NCBI GenBank assembly: GCA_014380155.1
Contig: JACMKJ010000399.1
Location: 1-14,313, forward strand
Direction: 5' to 3'
From: Rhizobacter sp.
GTDB lineage: Bacteria > Pseudomonadota > Gammaproteobacteria > Burkholderiales > Burkholderiaceae_C
DNA: 14,313 bases
Shown: one piece after another, positions 8,319-14,313 of the stretch
How the letters are laid out: the number at the start of each line of letters is the position of its first letter
Numbering within the stretch: the stretch's first letter is position 1
Translations under genes and position numbers: made by a program
Notes under the pieces: model-generated
What the model was told of the DNA's origin: nothing
Databases searched by the model: none
The model's input: only the letters and a program-made list of their open reading frames with translations

Positions 8319-9293
8319 TCAGTCAGCGCGATAGGCGGTGTCGAGTACCACACCGCCACCGCTGACCCTTGAAACGCAGGCGCACAGGCGTTGGTTGGCC
8401 TGTTGTTCGTGCGGGCTGAGAAAAACATCGCGGTGATCGATCTCGCCTTGCACCGAGAGCACGTCCATGGCGCACAGGCCACACTCTCCACGGCAGCAGT
8501 CGAAGAGGGTTTCGACCCCGGCTTCGTTCAACACGTCGAGCAGGCTGCGGTCGGCCGGTACCTCGATCCGCAGTTGATGGCGAGGCAGCTCCACCCAGAA
8601 CGGCTGTGCCTGGTGGTGGCCGCTGTTGCCAAAGGTTTCGAAGCGCAGGTCGGCGGGGGGGTGTTGGGCACGCTCCCAGGCGTCACGCGCCGCGTCGAGC
8701 AGGCCGATGGGGCCGCACACCAGCATCTGTGCACGCGGCGCGAGCGCGGCGATCTCGGCGTCGAGGTTCAGGCGCTGGCCTGCGTCGCTGCAAAAGGTCT
8801 GCAGCCGCTCGCCCAGGGATTGCCGCACCACGTCGGCCAGCACCAGCTCCTGGTCTGAGCGTGCGGCGTAACGCATGCGCACGTCGGCGCCCTTGGCCTG
8901 CAGCAACTGCGCCATGCCCACCAGTGGCGTGATGCCAATGCCACCGGCGACCAGCAGGAACTGAGGCGCGTTGAAGGCCAGCTCGAAATGGTTGTTGGGC
9001 TCGCCGATCAGCAGCTCGGCACCGGCCTCCAGTCCCCACATGTAGCGCGAGCCGCCGCGGCTGGGCTCGGCGCGTTTGACGGCAATGCGGTAGACCTCTT
9101 GGTCGTGAAGGCCGACCAGCGAGTACGAGCGGGTTTCTTCGCGGCCGTCGACCAGCACGCGCAGCTTCAGGTGGCTACCCACCGTCCAAGGTTTCACACC
9201 ACCCTCAGGGCGGATCTCGAACTCGCGCACGGTGGGGCTCAGGTCGCGGTGCGCGCGGATGTGGGCGGGGTGCCAGGTCTGGCTGTTCTTCAT
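8319..9293 (-). CDS. vanB: Vanillate O-demethylase reductase component (VanB-like)
   Basis: This is a phthalate-dioxygenase-reductase-type (class IA) electron donor of 324 residues that passes electrons from NAD(P)H through a flavin and a 2Fe-2S cluster to the Rieske oxygenase. It shows the flavin motif RSYSLVG (about 75-81), the nucleotide-binding LLVAGGIGITPLVG (about 113-126), VCGPIGLLDAA (about 191-201), and a C-terminal plant-type ferredoxin domain with Cys266-x4-Cys271-x2-Cys274 and a fourth ligand in LCACVSR (Cys304 or Cys306). There is an extra Cys267 next to the first ligand. The ATG at 9293 lies 15 bp after the GntR gene stop, with no strong ribosome binding site. The VanB assignment rests on the fold and the vanA gene 776 bp upstream in the same operon; a reductase of a related demethylase is the alternative. 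Confidence 0.85.
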   Translation of the reverse strand: MKNSQTWHPAHIRAHRDLSPTVREFEIRPEGGVKPWTVGSHLKLRVLVDGREETRSYSLVGLHDQEVYRIAVKRAEPSRGGSRYMWGLEAGAELLIGEPNNHFELAFNAPQFLLVAGGIGITPLVGMAQLLQAKGADVRMRYAARSDQELVLADVVRQSLGERLQTFCSDAGQRLNLDAEIAALAPRAQMLVCGPIGLLDAARDAWERAQHPPADLRFETFGNSGHHQAQPFWVELPRHQLRIEVPADRSLLDVLNEAGVETLFDCCRGECGLCAMDVLSVQGEIDHRDVFLSPHEQQANQRLCACVSRVSGGGVVLDTAYRAD

Positions 9294-9308
9294 GGCGGGT
9301 GTTTCAGA

Positions 9309-10073
9309 TCAGCGGAAGGCGCGGCGGCGGATCAGGCTCGCGCCGGGCAGCTTTTGCAAGCTCTGGTGGCTTTGCAGCGCCTGCTTCAGGTTCTGGTGGG
9401 CAATGCGTGCGTGCTCGCGCATCAGGGCTTCGGCGCGTGCGCCTTCGCGCTGCACGATGGCCTCGATCACGCTGCGGTGCTGCTCTTGCGCCACCACCAG
9501 AATGTCGCGCGCGTCGGGGCCGGTGGAGCGCGCCATCACGAAGCCGTTGGGTGACGCGAAGGGCAGCGTCTTGGCCCGGTCGAGCTGGCGCGCCACCAGG
9601 TCGCTGCCGGCCATCTCGGACAGCAGGTCGTGGAAGCGACCGTTCTGTTCGACGTAGCCGTTGAAGGATTCTTCGGTCAGCTCGGGTTGGGCCAGCAGCG
9701 CGTCGATGCGGGCGATGCAGTCGCGCGCTTCGGCCAGTAGCACCGAGGTGACGCCACGCTCGGCGGCCAGGCGCGCGGCCAGGCCTTCGAGCGTGCCGCG
9801 CACTTCGATCGCGTCGTGGATGTCGGCTTCGGAAAAGTCTTTCACCGCAAAGCCACCATTGGGCAGGGCTTCGAGCAAGCCTTCTTCCTGCAGGCGCACC
9901 AGCGCCATGCGGATCGGCGTGCGCGAGGCCCCCAGCAGCTCGACCAACGCCAGCTCGGCAATGCGGCTGCCCGGCTTGAGCTCGCCGCCGACGATCAGCT
10001 CTCTGAGCCTGAGCTGGGTGCGGACGGTTTGCGAGGTGCCGGGGTCTTCGGCGGGGTCCAGGCGTGCGCTCAT
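9309..10073 (-). CDS. GntR-family (FCD) regulator between vanA and vanB
   Basis: This regulator has 254 residues. The N-terminal winged helix (RTQLRLRELIVGGELKPGSRIAELALVELLGASRTPIRMALVRLQEEGLLEALPNGGFAV, about residues 17-76) is that of FadR-subfamily GntR proteins. The rest is an all-helical FCD ligand domain, with histidines in NGRFHDLL, EQHRSVIEAI and EHARIAHQNL that normally hold a metal and help bind a carboxylate ligand. The ATG at 10073 overlaps the vanA stop as ATGA and starts at a normal distance before the helix-turn-helix, so the longer open frame to 10160 is rejected. GntR-type VanR repressors responding to vanillate are known in other proteobacteria. Its placement suggests the same role here, but ligand and sign of control are inference. 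Its operator may be TGTATACA upstream of vanA. Confidence 0.9.
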   Translation of the reverse strand: MSARLDPAEDPGTSQTVRTQLRLRELIVGGELKPGSRIAELALVELLGASRTPIRMALVRLQEEGLLEALPNGGFAVKDFSEADIHDAIEVRGTLEGLAARLAAERGVTSVLLAEARDCIARIDALLAQPELTEESFNGYVEQNGRFHDLLSEMAGSDLVARQLDRAKTLPFASPNGFVMARSTGPDARDILVVAQEQHRSVIEAIVQREGARAEALMREHARIAHQNLKQALQSHQSLQKLPGASLIRRRAFR

Positions 10074-11158
10074 GCGGCCGTCCGCAACGGGATCACCTTC
10101 GGCGCGCCGGGCGGCGGCGCCTCGGCCTTCACCATCTTCTCGATCAGCTTGCGTGCCCACATCGAGCCGGCATCGATGTTGAGGTTGTAGAAGGTGTAGC
10201 CCGGGTGTTCATCGATGGCTTGCTGCTGCGCTTCAAGAATCAACTCGTCTTCACGGAAGATGTTGGCCACGCCTTCGCGCAACTCGTGCGTGAGGCGCTG
10301 CTCGCCCAGACAGTAGTTGCGCGCAAACGCCCAGAAGTAGTGGCAGGTGGTGTCGGTTTCGGGCGTGATGGTGTTGAGCACGAAGCCGTTCACACCCTTC
10401 GAGCGGTCGCCTTCCGGGGCGCCGGTGCCGGTGGGCGCCACGCCCACGTCGATGGCGATGGTGCAGGGTGCCTCGAAGCGGATGACCTGCCAGCGGTCGA
10501 CTGCACCTTCGTAACCCCTCGCGTGCTTCAGCTGGCCGGCCCAGAAAGGCGGCGCGTCGATGCCTTCCATCCATCGCGTGACAGTGGCCGTCTTGTCGCC
10601 GTGCGTCGCGACGAAGGGCGCCTCGGCCACGGCGCGCTGGCCGATGCTGGAGCCGTGCACGAAGGTCTCGTGCGTCAGGTCCATCAGGTTGTCGAGCACC
10701 AGGCGGTAGTCGCAGTTGACGCGGATCAGCTGGCCGTCGCCGGCCCAGGCCGGGTCGTCGTTCCAGTGCAGGTCGGGCACTTTCGACTCATCGGCCAGGG
10801 CCGGGTCGCCGGGCCAGAGCCAGATGAAGCGGTGCTTCTGCGCCACCGTATACGCCCTCACGCAGGCCGACGGGTTGATGGTCTCTTGCGAGGGCATGTG
10901 GGTGCAGCGCCCGTCGCCGTTGAACACCAGGCCGTGGTAGCCGCAGGTGATCTCGTCGTTGTGCAGGGTGCCCTTGCTGAGCGGCAGCAGGCGGTGCCAG
11001 CAGGCGTCTTCGAGCGCGGCCACCGAGGCGTCCTGGCGGCGGAACATGACGATCTTCTGGCCGCAGATGGTGCGGCTGAGCAGCGCGGCCTTGACCTCCA
11101 CGTCGTAAGCGGCGGCATACCAGGCGTTGAGGGGGAATGAGGGAAGAACGGGCTTCAT
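10070..11158 (-). CDS. vanA: Vanillate O-demethylase oxygenase subunit
   Basis: This Rieske non-haem iron oxygenase has 362 residues and should convert vanillate to protocatechuate with release of formaldehyde, using electrons from the VanB-like reductase. The Rieske 2Fe-2S motif is Cys53-Trp-His55 and Cys72-x2-His75 (CWHRLLPLSKG and TCGYHGLVF). The mononuclear iron site is in the VanA hallmark DNLMDLTHETFVHGSSIG (from about 156), with His163 and His168 and bridging Asp160; the third ligand is probably an acidic residue in FREDELILEAQQ. The text HWNDDPAWAGDG and ITPETDTTCHYFWAFARNY are also VanA-like. Related enzymes acting on isovanillate, dicamba or other methoxy aromatics cannot be excluded. 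The gene opens a minus-strand operon, overlaps the GntR gene by 4 bp, and is divergent from a MetE-like gene. Confidence 0.9.
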   Translation of the reverse strand: MKPVLPSFPLNAWYAAAYDVEVKAALLSRTICGQKIVMFRRQDASVAALEDACWHRLLPLSKGTLHNDEITCGYHGLVFNGDGRCTHMPSQETINPSACVRAYTVAQKHRFIWLWPGDPALADESKVPDLHWNDDPAWAGDGQLIRVNCDYRLVLDNLMDLTHETFVHGSSIGQRAVAEAPFVATHGDKTATVTRWMEGIDAPPFWAGQLKHARGYEGAVDRWQVIRFEAPCTIAIDVGVAPTGTGAPEGDRSKGVNGFVLNTITPETDTTCHYFWAFARNYCLGEQRLTHELREGVANIFREDELILEAQQQAIDEHPGYTFYNLNIDAGSMWARKLIEKMVKAEAPPPGAPKVIPLRTAA

Positions 11159-11182
11159 GGCGCTGGCTTTCTGAATACGCGT

Positions 11183-11190
11183 TGTATACA
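11183..11190. promoter_or_regulatory. TGTATACA palindrome, candidate GntR operator
   Basis: A perfect 8-bp palindrome lies 25 bp before the vanA start. Short palindromes of the TNGTnnnACNA class are typical targets of FadR-subfamily GntR regulators, and a gene for one lies in the same operon. On the minus strand it contains a TATACA that could serve as a -10 element, so occupancy would block transcription. Confidence 0.45.
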
Positions 11191-11212
11191 GAGAAAGTCT
11201 ATTCGCTCACTC

Positions 11213-11263
11213 AAACCCGACATAACGCGGGTTTACCCCCATCAAATGGGTATTCCTGTATTC
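11213..11263. promoter_or_regulatory. Cluster of dyads and GTATTC repeats in the vanA/metE-like spacer
   Basis: AAACCCG (11213-11219) and CGGGTTT (11228-11234) form a perfect 7-bp inverted repeat around eight bases. CCCAT (11238-11242) and ATGGG (11246-11250) form a second around CAA. GTATTC then occurs twice, at 11250-11255 and 11258-11263, and once inverted as GAATAC at 11173-11178. Together with TGTATACA this makes an unusually dense regulatory-looking spacer of 160 bp, but which protein binds which element is unknown. Confidence 0.45.
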
Positions 11264-11318
11264 AATGGCGATGCCGATCACTAAGATTCTCGTTTTCGCC
11301 AACGATTTTGGAGATGCC

Positions 11319-12437
11319 ATGAGTGCCCGCACCACGCCCCCTTTCCGCGCCGACCACGTGGGCAGTTTTCTGCGCCCCAAGCGCCTGCTCGACGCTCGCG
11401 AGAAAAAGGCCAATGGCGAGATCTCGGCCACCGAGTTGCGCCGCGTCGAAGACGAGTGCATCACCGAGATCGTCAAGTTCCAGCAAGACGTGGGGCTCAA
11501 GAGCATCACCGACGGCGAGTTCCGCCGCACCTATTTCCACATCGACTTTCTGGAGCAGCTGGGTGGCGTGAAGACCGACATCCCGGTGACCATCATCCGG
11601 CCCGACGGCAGCGAAGAGCTGGCGCCGCCGGTGATGAAGGTGATCGACAAGGTGCGCCACGTGAAGGACATCCAGCTCGCCGACTTCCAGTACCTCAAGA
11701 GCCAGCTCAGCGCCGGCAGCGTGGCCAAGGTGACCATCCCTTCGCCGACCATGCTGCACTTTCGCGGCGGCCGCGCCGGCATCAGCAAGGAGCACTACCC
11801 CGAGCTCGAACCGGCGTTCTACCAGGACGTGGCCAATGCCTACGGCGATGAACTGCGTTCACTCGCCGCTGCCGGCTGCACCTATGTGCAGATGGACGAC
11901 ACCAACATGGCCTACCTGTGCGACGAGCACATGCGCGAAGCGGCCCGCAAGCGCGGCGACGACCCCAACGAGCTGCCGCACCGTTATGCCAAGTTCATCA
12001 ACCTGGTGGTCGCCCAAAAGCCCGCCGGCATGACCCTTGCCATGCACCTGTGCCGCGGCAACTTCAAGAGCACGCACGCCGCGGCAGGCAACTACGAGCC
12101 GGTGGCCGAGGCACTGTTGTCGGAGATGAACCTCGACGCCTACTTCCTCGAATACGACGACGACCGCTCGGGCGACTTTCGCCCGCTGCGCTTCCTGCCC
12201 AAGGGCAAGATCGTGGTGCTGGGCCTGGTCACCACCAAATTTGGCGAAATGGAAAGCAAGGACGCGCTGAAGCGCCGCATCGACGACGCAGCCAAGTACG
12301 CGCCGATGGAGCAGCTATGCCTCTCACCGCAATGCGGTTTCTCGAGCACGGTGCACGGCAACAACATCGCGGTGGAGGCACAGCGCGCCAAGTTGAAGCT
12401 GGTGGTGGAGACAGCGCAGGAGGTGTGGGGCAGCTGA
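11319..12437 (+). CDS. Short MetE-like (methionine synthase II family) zinc methyltransferase
   Basis: This 372-residue protein corresponds to only the C-terminal catalytic barrel of cobalamin-independent methionine synthase (full MetE is about 750 residues) and resembles the B. subtilis YxjG/YxjH type. Landmarks are FRADHVGSFLRPKRL at the N-terminus, DGEFRRTYFH (65-74), QMDDTNMAYL, MHLCRGN with His243 and Cys245, YFLEYDDDRSG with Glu278, and LSPQCGFSS with Cys339. These four residues match the zinc ligands of MetE, so thiol methylation chemistry is expected. The methyl donor is unknown, since the N-terminal folate-binding half is absent. The ATG at 11319 has GGAG five bases upstream and replaces an in-frame ATG at 11265. 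It is divergent from vanA, suggesting a link to demethylation-derived C1 units. Its stop is 5 bp from the convergent ASST-type gene. Confidence 0.88.
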   Translation: MSARTTPPFRADHVGSFLRPKRLLDAREKKANGEISATELRRVEDECITEIVKFQQDVGLKSITDGEFRRTYFHIDFLEQLGGVKTDIPVTIIRPDGSEELAPPVMKVIDKVRHVKDIQLADFQYLKSQLSAGSVAKVTIPSPTMLHFRGGRAGISKEHYPELEPAFYQDVANAYGDELRSLAAAGCTYVQMDDTNMAYLCDEHMREAARKRGDDPNELPHRYAKFINLVVAQKPAGMTLAMHLCRGNFKSTHAAAGNYEPVAEALLSEMNLDAYFLEYDDDRSGDFRPLRFLPKGKIVVLGLVTTKFGEMESKDALKRRIDDAAKYAPMEQLCLSPQCGFSSTVHGNNIAVEAQRAKLKLVVETAQEVWGS

Positions 12438-12442
12438 CCCGG

Positions 12443-13927
12443 CTAGAGATACTTTCTCGCCCGGTACGAGAAGTAGCCGTTGGTGCAGTAGCTCGGCAGC
12501 AGTGTCAGCTCGAACGACAAGGCGCCGGTGGTGATGTCGTACTCCGACACGTCGGTGTCGTAGCCGTTGAACTCGCCCCAGCCCACCAGCGCGCGCCCGC
12601 TGGGCAGCAGTTGCGCGCTGCCCAGGTTGTAGCTGGAGTGCGCATCGCTGGTGTAGGCCGTGAAGCCGGTGATCGTTTTACCCGTCTCATCGAGGCCGAA
12701 AGCGCCCACGCGCGAGAGCACGCCAGCAGCGCCTACGTCGAACAGGGTCAACCTGCCGTCGGGCGAACGCCGCGCATCATGCGGGCTGCTGAAGCGCTGC
12801 GCCGCGCTGAGGCCGAACTCGTCGCAGCTGCCGCCCAGAATCCAGCGCAGCGCGCCGGTGCTGCGGTTGATCTTGAGCACCGAATCGAGGTGACGGAAGG
12901 TGGCGATCCAGTCGCCGTCGGCATCGACCACCAGCGCGTTCCAGTGCATGTAGTTGGCGCCGTTGTTGGCGGCGTAACCATTGCCACGCGCCGAGCAGGC
13001 GTACAACGCCGGCAGGTCGGTCGAGAGCCAGTTGAAGGTGGCCACGCCGTTCACGATTTCTTGCAAGCCGGTGCCGCGCACATTGAGCGACTGGCCCGGC
13101 AAGGCCGGGATGTTGTTCACCGTCTTGGCGGCGTAAACGCCGACGATGTAGTGGCCGTCGTCGACGATCACGTGGTCATGCCCGTCCACCGCATAGGTGT
13201 TGCCGTCGGGGAAAGGCAGGGCCTGCACCACGGTGAGGGTGACGAAGTTGGCGTCCATCACGCGGATGCCGGCGGCGGCTTCGTCGTAGAAGCTGTAGCG
13301 CGTCACGCCACCGGGGATCAGCGTCTTCTTGAAATCGAGAATCTCGCGCCCCGGTGGGTTGCGGTAGTAATACTTCAGCGCGCCATCGTTGCCCACCATG
13401 TAGGCGAAGCTCGCGCCGTAACCCTCTGGGTCAAAAGGGGTGAGGTAGAGGTCGCCCGCATCCGGACTCGCGTTGGTGCCGATGACATAGGGCGCGTGGT
13501 CGAGCGGGCGGGCACGCAGCGTGTAGGTGGCCACCGAGCCGCTCACGTTGTCGGTCACGGTGACGGGGGCGTTGGAGGCCGGCTCCAGGCTCGCGAAGGG
13601 CACGCTGATGTACTGGTTGGCGCCCACCGTGGCGCCGGCCGCGGCCACCGTGATGCTGCAACCGGCGCAGGAAAAGCGAAGCTGCACCAAACCGCCGGCA
13701 CGGTTGGCGCGCAGTTGCAGATCGCTGTACTCGGGGTTGCTGCTCAGCAGGCCGGCGTTCCCCACGCCGATGGCGTCCACCGAGGTGAGCAGCCGCGTAA
13801 CGGCCGGGTTCGCCTTGGGCGGCGAGCGGTAAACCACATCGTCGTCATTGCCGCCGCATGCGGTCAGCCCGGCGAGCGTGAGACCGCACAGCAGGGCGGT
13901 GAAAAGCCAACGTGAGGGGATCAGCAC
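12443..13927 (-). CDS. Arylsulfotransferase (ASST) family lipoprotein
   Basis: This 494-residue protein starts with GTG at 13927, five bases after AAGGAG, the strongest ribosome binding site in the window. The N-terminus SRWLFTALLCGLTLAGLTAC is a lipoprotein signal with lipobox LTAC; Cys24 would be lipidated, and Gly at +2 predicts the outer membrane. A beta-rich N-terminal domain (about 35-150, containing FSCAGCS) precedes a propeller-like domain with ASST-family signatures: YMHWNALVVDADGDWIATFRHLDSVLKI, TGALRWILGGSC, FSSPHDARRSPDGRLTLFDVG and GSAQLLPSGRALVGWGEF. Bacterial ASST enzymes move sulfate between phenols without PAPS in the periplasm; many relatives are uncharacterised, so activity is inferred from the family. 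Phenolic acids handled by the neighbouring genes would be plausible substrates. The longer open frame to 14110 reads poly-proline from a microsatellite and is not genuine. Confidence 0.82.
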   Translation of the reverse strand: MLIPSRWLFTALLCGLTLAGLTACGGNDDDVVYRSPPKANPAVTRLLTSVDAIGVGNAGLLSSNPEYSDLQLRANRAGGLVQLRFSCAGCSITVAAAGATVGANQYISVPFASLEPASNAPVTVTDNVSGSVATYTLRARPLDHAPYVIGTNASPDAGDLYLTPFDPEGYGASFAYMVGNDGALKYYYRNPPGREILDFKKTLIPGGVTRYSFYDEAAAGIRVMDANFVTLTVVQALPFPDGNTYAVDGHDHVIVDDGHYIVGVYAAKTVNNIPALPGQSLNVRGTGLQEIVNGVATFNWLSTDLPALYACSARGNGYAANNGANYMHWNALVVDADGDWIATFRHLDSVLKINRSTGALRWILGGSCDEFGLSAAQRFSSPHDARRSPDGRLTLFDVGAAGVLSRVGAFGLDETGKTITGFTAYTSDAHSSYNLGSAQLLPSGRALVGWGEFNGYDTDVSEYDITTGALSFELTLLPSYCTNGYFSYRARKYL

Positions 13928-14010
13928 GGCAACTCCTTCGGGTAATGCAGCCGAAAGAATAGTCTGATTCGCGCGGGCCGGCGAGGCGGCACCGTGCAGG
14001 GTGCGACTAA

Positions 14011-14038
14011 GCGGTGGCGGTGGCGGTGGCGGTGGCGG
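14011..14038. repeat. GCGGTG hexanucleotide microsatellite
   Basis: Four full copies and one partial copy of GCGGTG run in tandem, 84-111 bp upstream of the ASST-type gene and 50-77 bp after the permease stop. Because it lies outside genes, copy-number change would alter spacing in the upstream region in 6-bp steps. Slippage-prone repeats of this kind can vary between strains. Confidence 0.8.
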
Positions 14039-14064
14039 CAGCATGACGCTGTTGCCGATGGGCC

Positions 14065-14086
14065 GAAAAGCACCCCGCTTGCGGGC
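14065..14086 (-). terminator. Possible intrinsic terminator after the permease gene
   Basis: On the minus strand, just after the TAA stop, CCCGC and GCGGG pair around AA (14085-14074), followed closely by TTTT (14069-14066). The stem is only five pairs with a two-base loop, so it is at best a weak terminator, but its place directly behind the stop codon supports the call. Confidence 0.35.
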
Positions 14087-14087
14087 G

Positions 14088-14313
14088 TTATTTGCGCGTT
14101 TGCGGCGCACGGCGAACCAGGCGCTCGGCCAGCTCGAACACGAGCTGCATCAGCACCGCCAGCACCGCCGCAGGGATCGCCCCCGACAGCAGCGCCGCGT
14201 GGTCGTTGAGCGCGAGGCCCGTGACGATGCGCTCGCCGAAGCCACCCGCGCCGATGAAGGCGGCGATGGTGGCGGTGCCCACGGTGATCACCGCTGCCGT
14301 CTTCACGCCGGCC
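14088..14313 (-). CDS. Osmoprotectant-type ABC transporter permease, C-terminal fragment
   Basis: About 75 C-terminal residues are visible; the 5' end lies beyond the window. The sequence AGVKTAAVITVGTATIAAFIGAGGFGERIVTGLALND is the conserved end of glycine betaine/choline-type permeases (OpuBB/ProW/YehW group), including the hydrophobic GTATIAAFIGAGGFG stretch. A last membrane segment (GAIPAAVLAVLMQLVFELAERLV) and a basic tail (RRAPQTRK) follow. Such permeases work with an ATPase and a periplasmic binding protein to import compatible solutes. The GTG at 14306 is an internal valine, not a start. The gene is on the same strand as the ASST-type gene but separated by 160 bp with its own likely terminator, so it is probably a different unit. 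Confidence 0.82.
   Translation of the reverse strand, partial: AGVKTAAVITVGTATIAAFIGAGGFGERIVTGLALNDHAALLSGAIPAAVLAVLMQLVFELAERLVRRAPQTRK

Noticed and set aside
10074..10160. N-terminal extension of the GntR gene
   Set aside because: It lies wholly inside vanA. The ATGA overlap at 10070-10073 gives a normal-length FCD regulator.
11918..13915. A 665-codon open frame on the plus strand spanning the MetE-like gene end and the antisense of the ASST-type gene
   Set aside because: It is an effect of GC-rich codon use on the opposite strand. It has no recognisable motif, is rich in Arg, Gly, Val and His, and lies over two well-supported genes.
13928..14110. N-terminal extension of the ASST-type gene with a poly-proline run
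   Set aside because: The prolines come from the GCGGTG microsatellite. A GTG with an excellent ribosome binding site leads straight into a lipoprotein signal peptide.

Overview
The window looks like chromosomal DNA of a beta-proteobacterium, probably order Burkholderiales. The base composition is GC-rich, most codons end in G or C, and the catabolic proteins (VanA-type Rieske oxygenase, PobA, Liv-type ABC transporter) have the character of that group. No rRNA, tRNA, CRISPR array, transposase or integrase was seen, and no gene-free gap exceeds 300 bases.

Layout. (1) Positions 1-1514: the 5' part of an ornithine aminotransferase gene (rocD, minus strand) faces away from an Lrp/AsnC regulator. 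Their shared spacer holds a nested palindrome that could be the regulator's operator. (2) Positions 1565-3654: an IclR-family regulator of PobR/PcaU type is followed 24 bp later by pobA (4-hydroxybenzoate 3-monooxygenase), with a perfect 8-4-8 dyad in front of the regulator. (3) Positions 3658-8198, minus strand: a complete branched-chain-amino-acid-type (HAAT) ABC importer, in transcription order binding protein, livH, livM, livG, livF. The membrane and ATPase genes overlap by 4-8 bp, and a REP-like paired hairpin separates the binding protein from livH. (4) Positions 8319-11158, minus strand: a vanillate O-demethylase oxygenase (vanA), a GntR/FCD regulator and a ferredoxin-type reductase (vanB), in that order. 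(5) Positions 11319-12437, plus strand: a short MetE-like zinc methyltransferase, divergent from vanA across a spacer full of inverted repeats. (6) Positions 12443-14313, minus strand: a lipoprotein of the arylsulfotransferase (ASST) family, preceded by a hexanucleotide microsatellite, and the C-terminal end of an osmoprotectant-type ABC permease that runs off the window.

How the parts fit together. PobA (4-hydroxybenzoate to protocatechuate) and VanAB (vanillate to protocatechuate plus formaldehyde) both deliver protocatechuate. The importer between them, on the same strand as vanAB, is a plausible uptake system for such aromatic acids, although its ligand cannot be read from sequence. The MetE-like protein could link demethylation-derived C1 units to methyl transfer; this is inference from position. 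Ring-cleavage (pca or lig) genes are not in the window. The most original features are the regulator placed between the two vanillate demethylase subunit genes, the MetE-like partner divergent from vanA, and the dense palindromes in the spacers. I see no clear evidence of a wholly new system.
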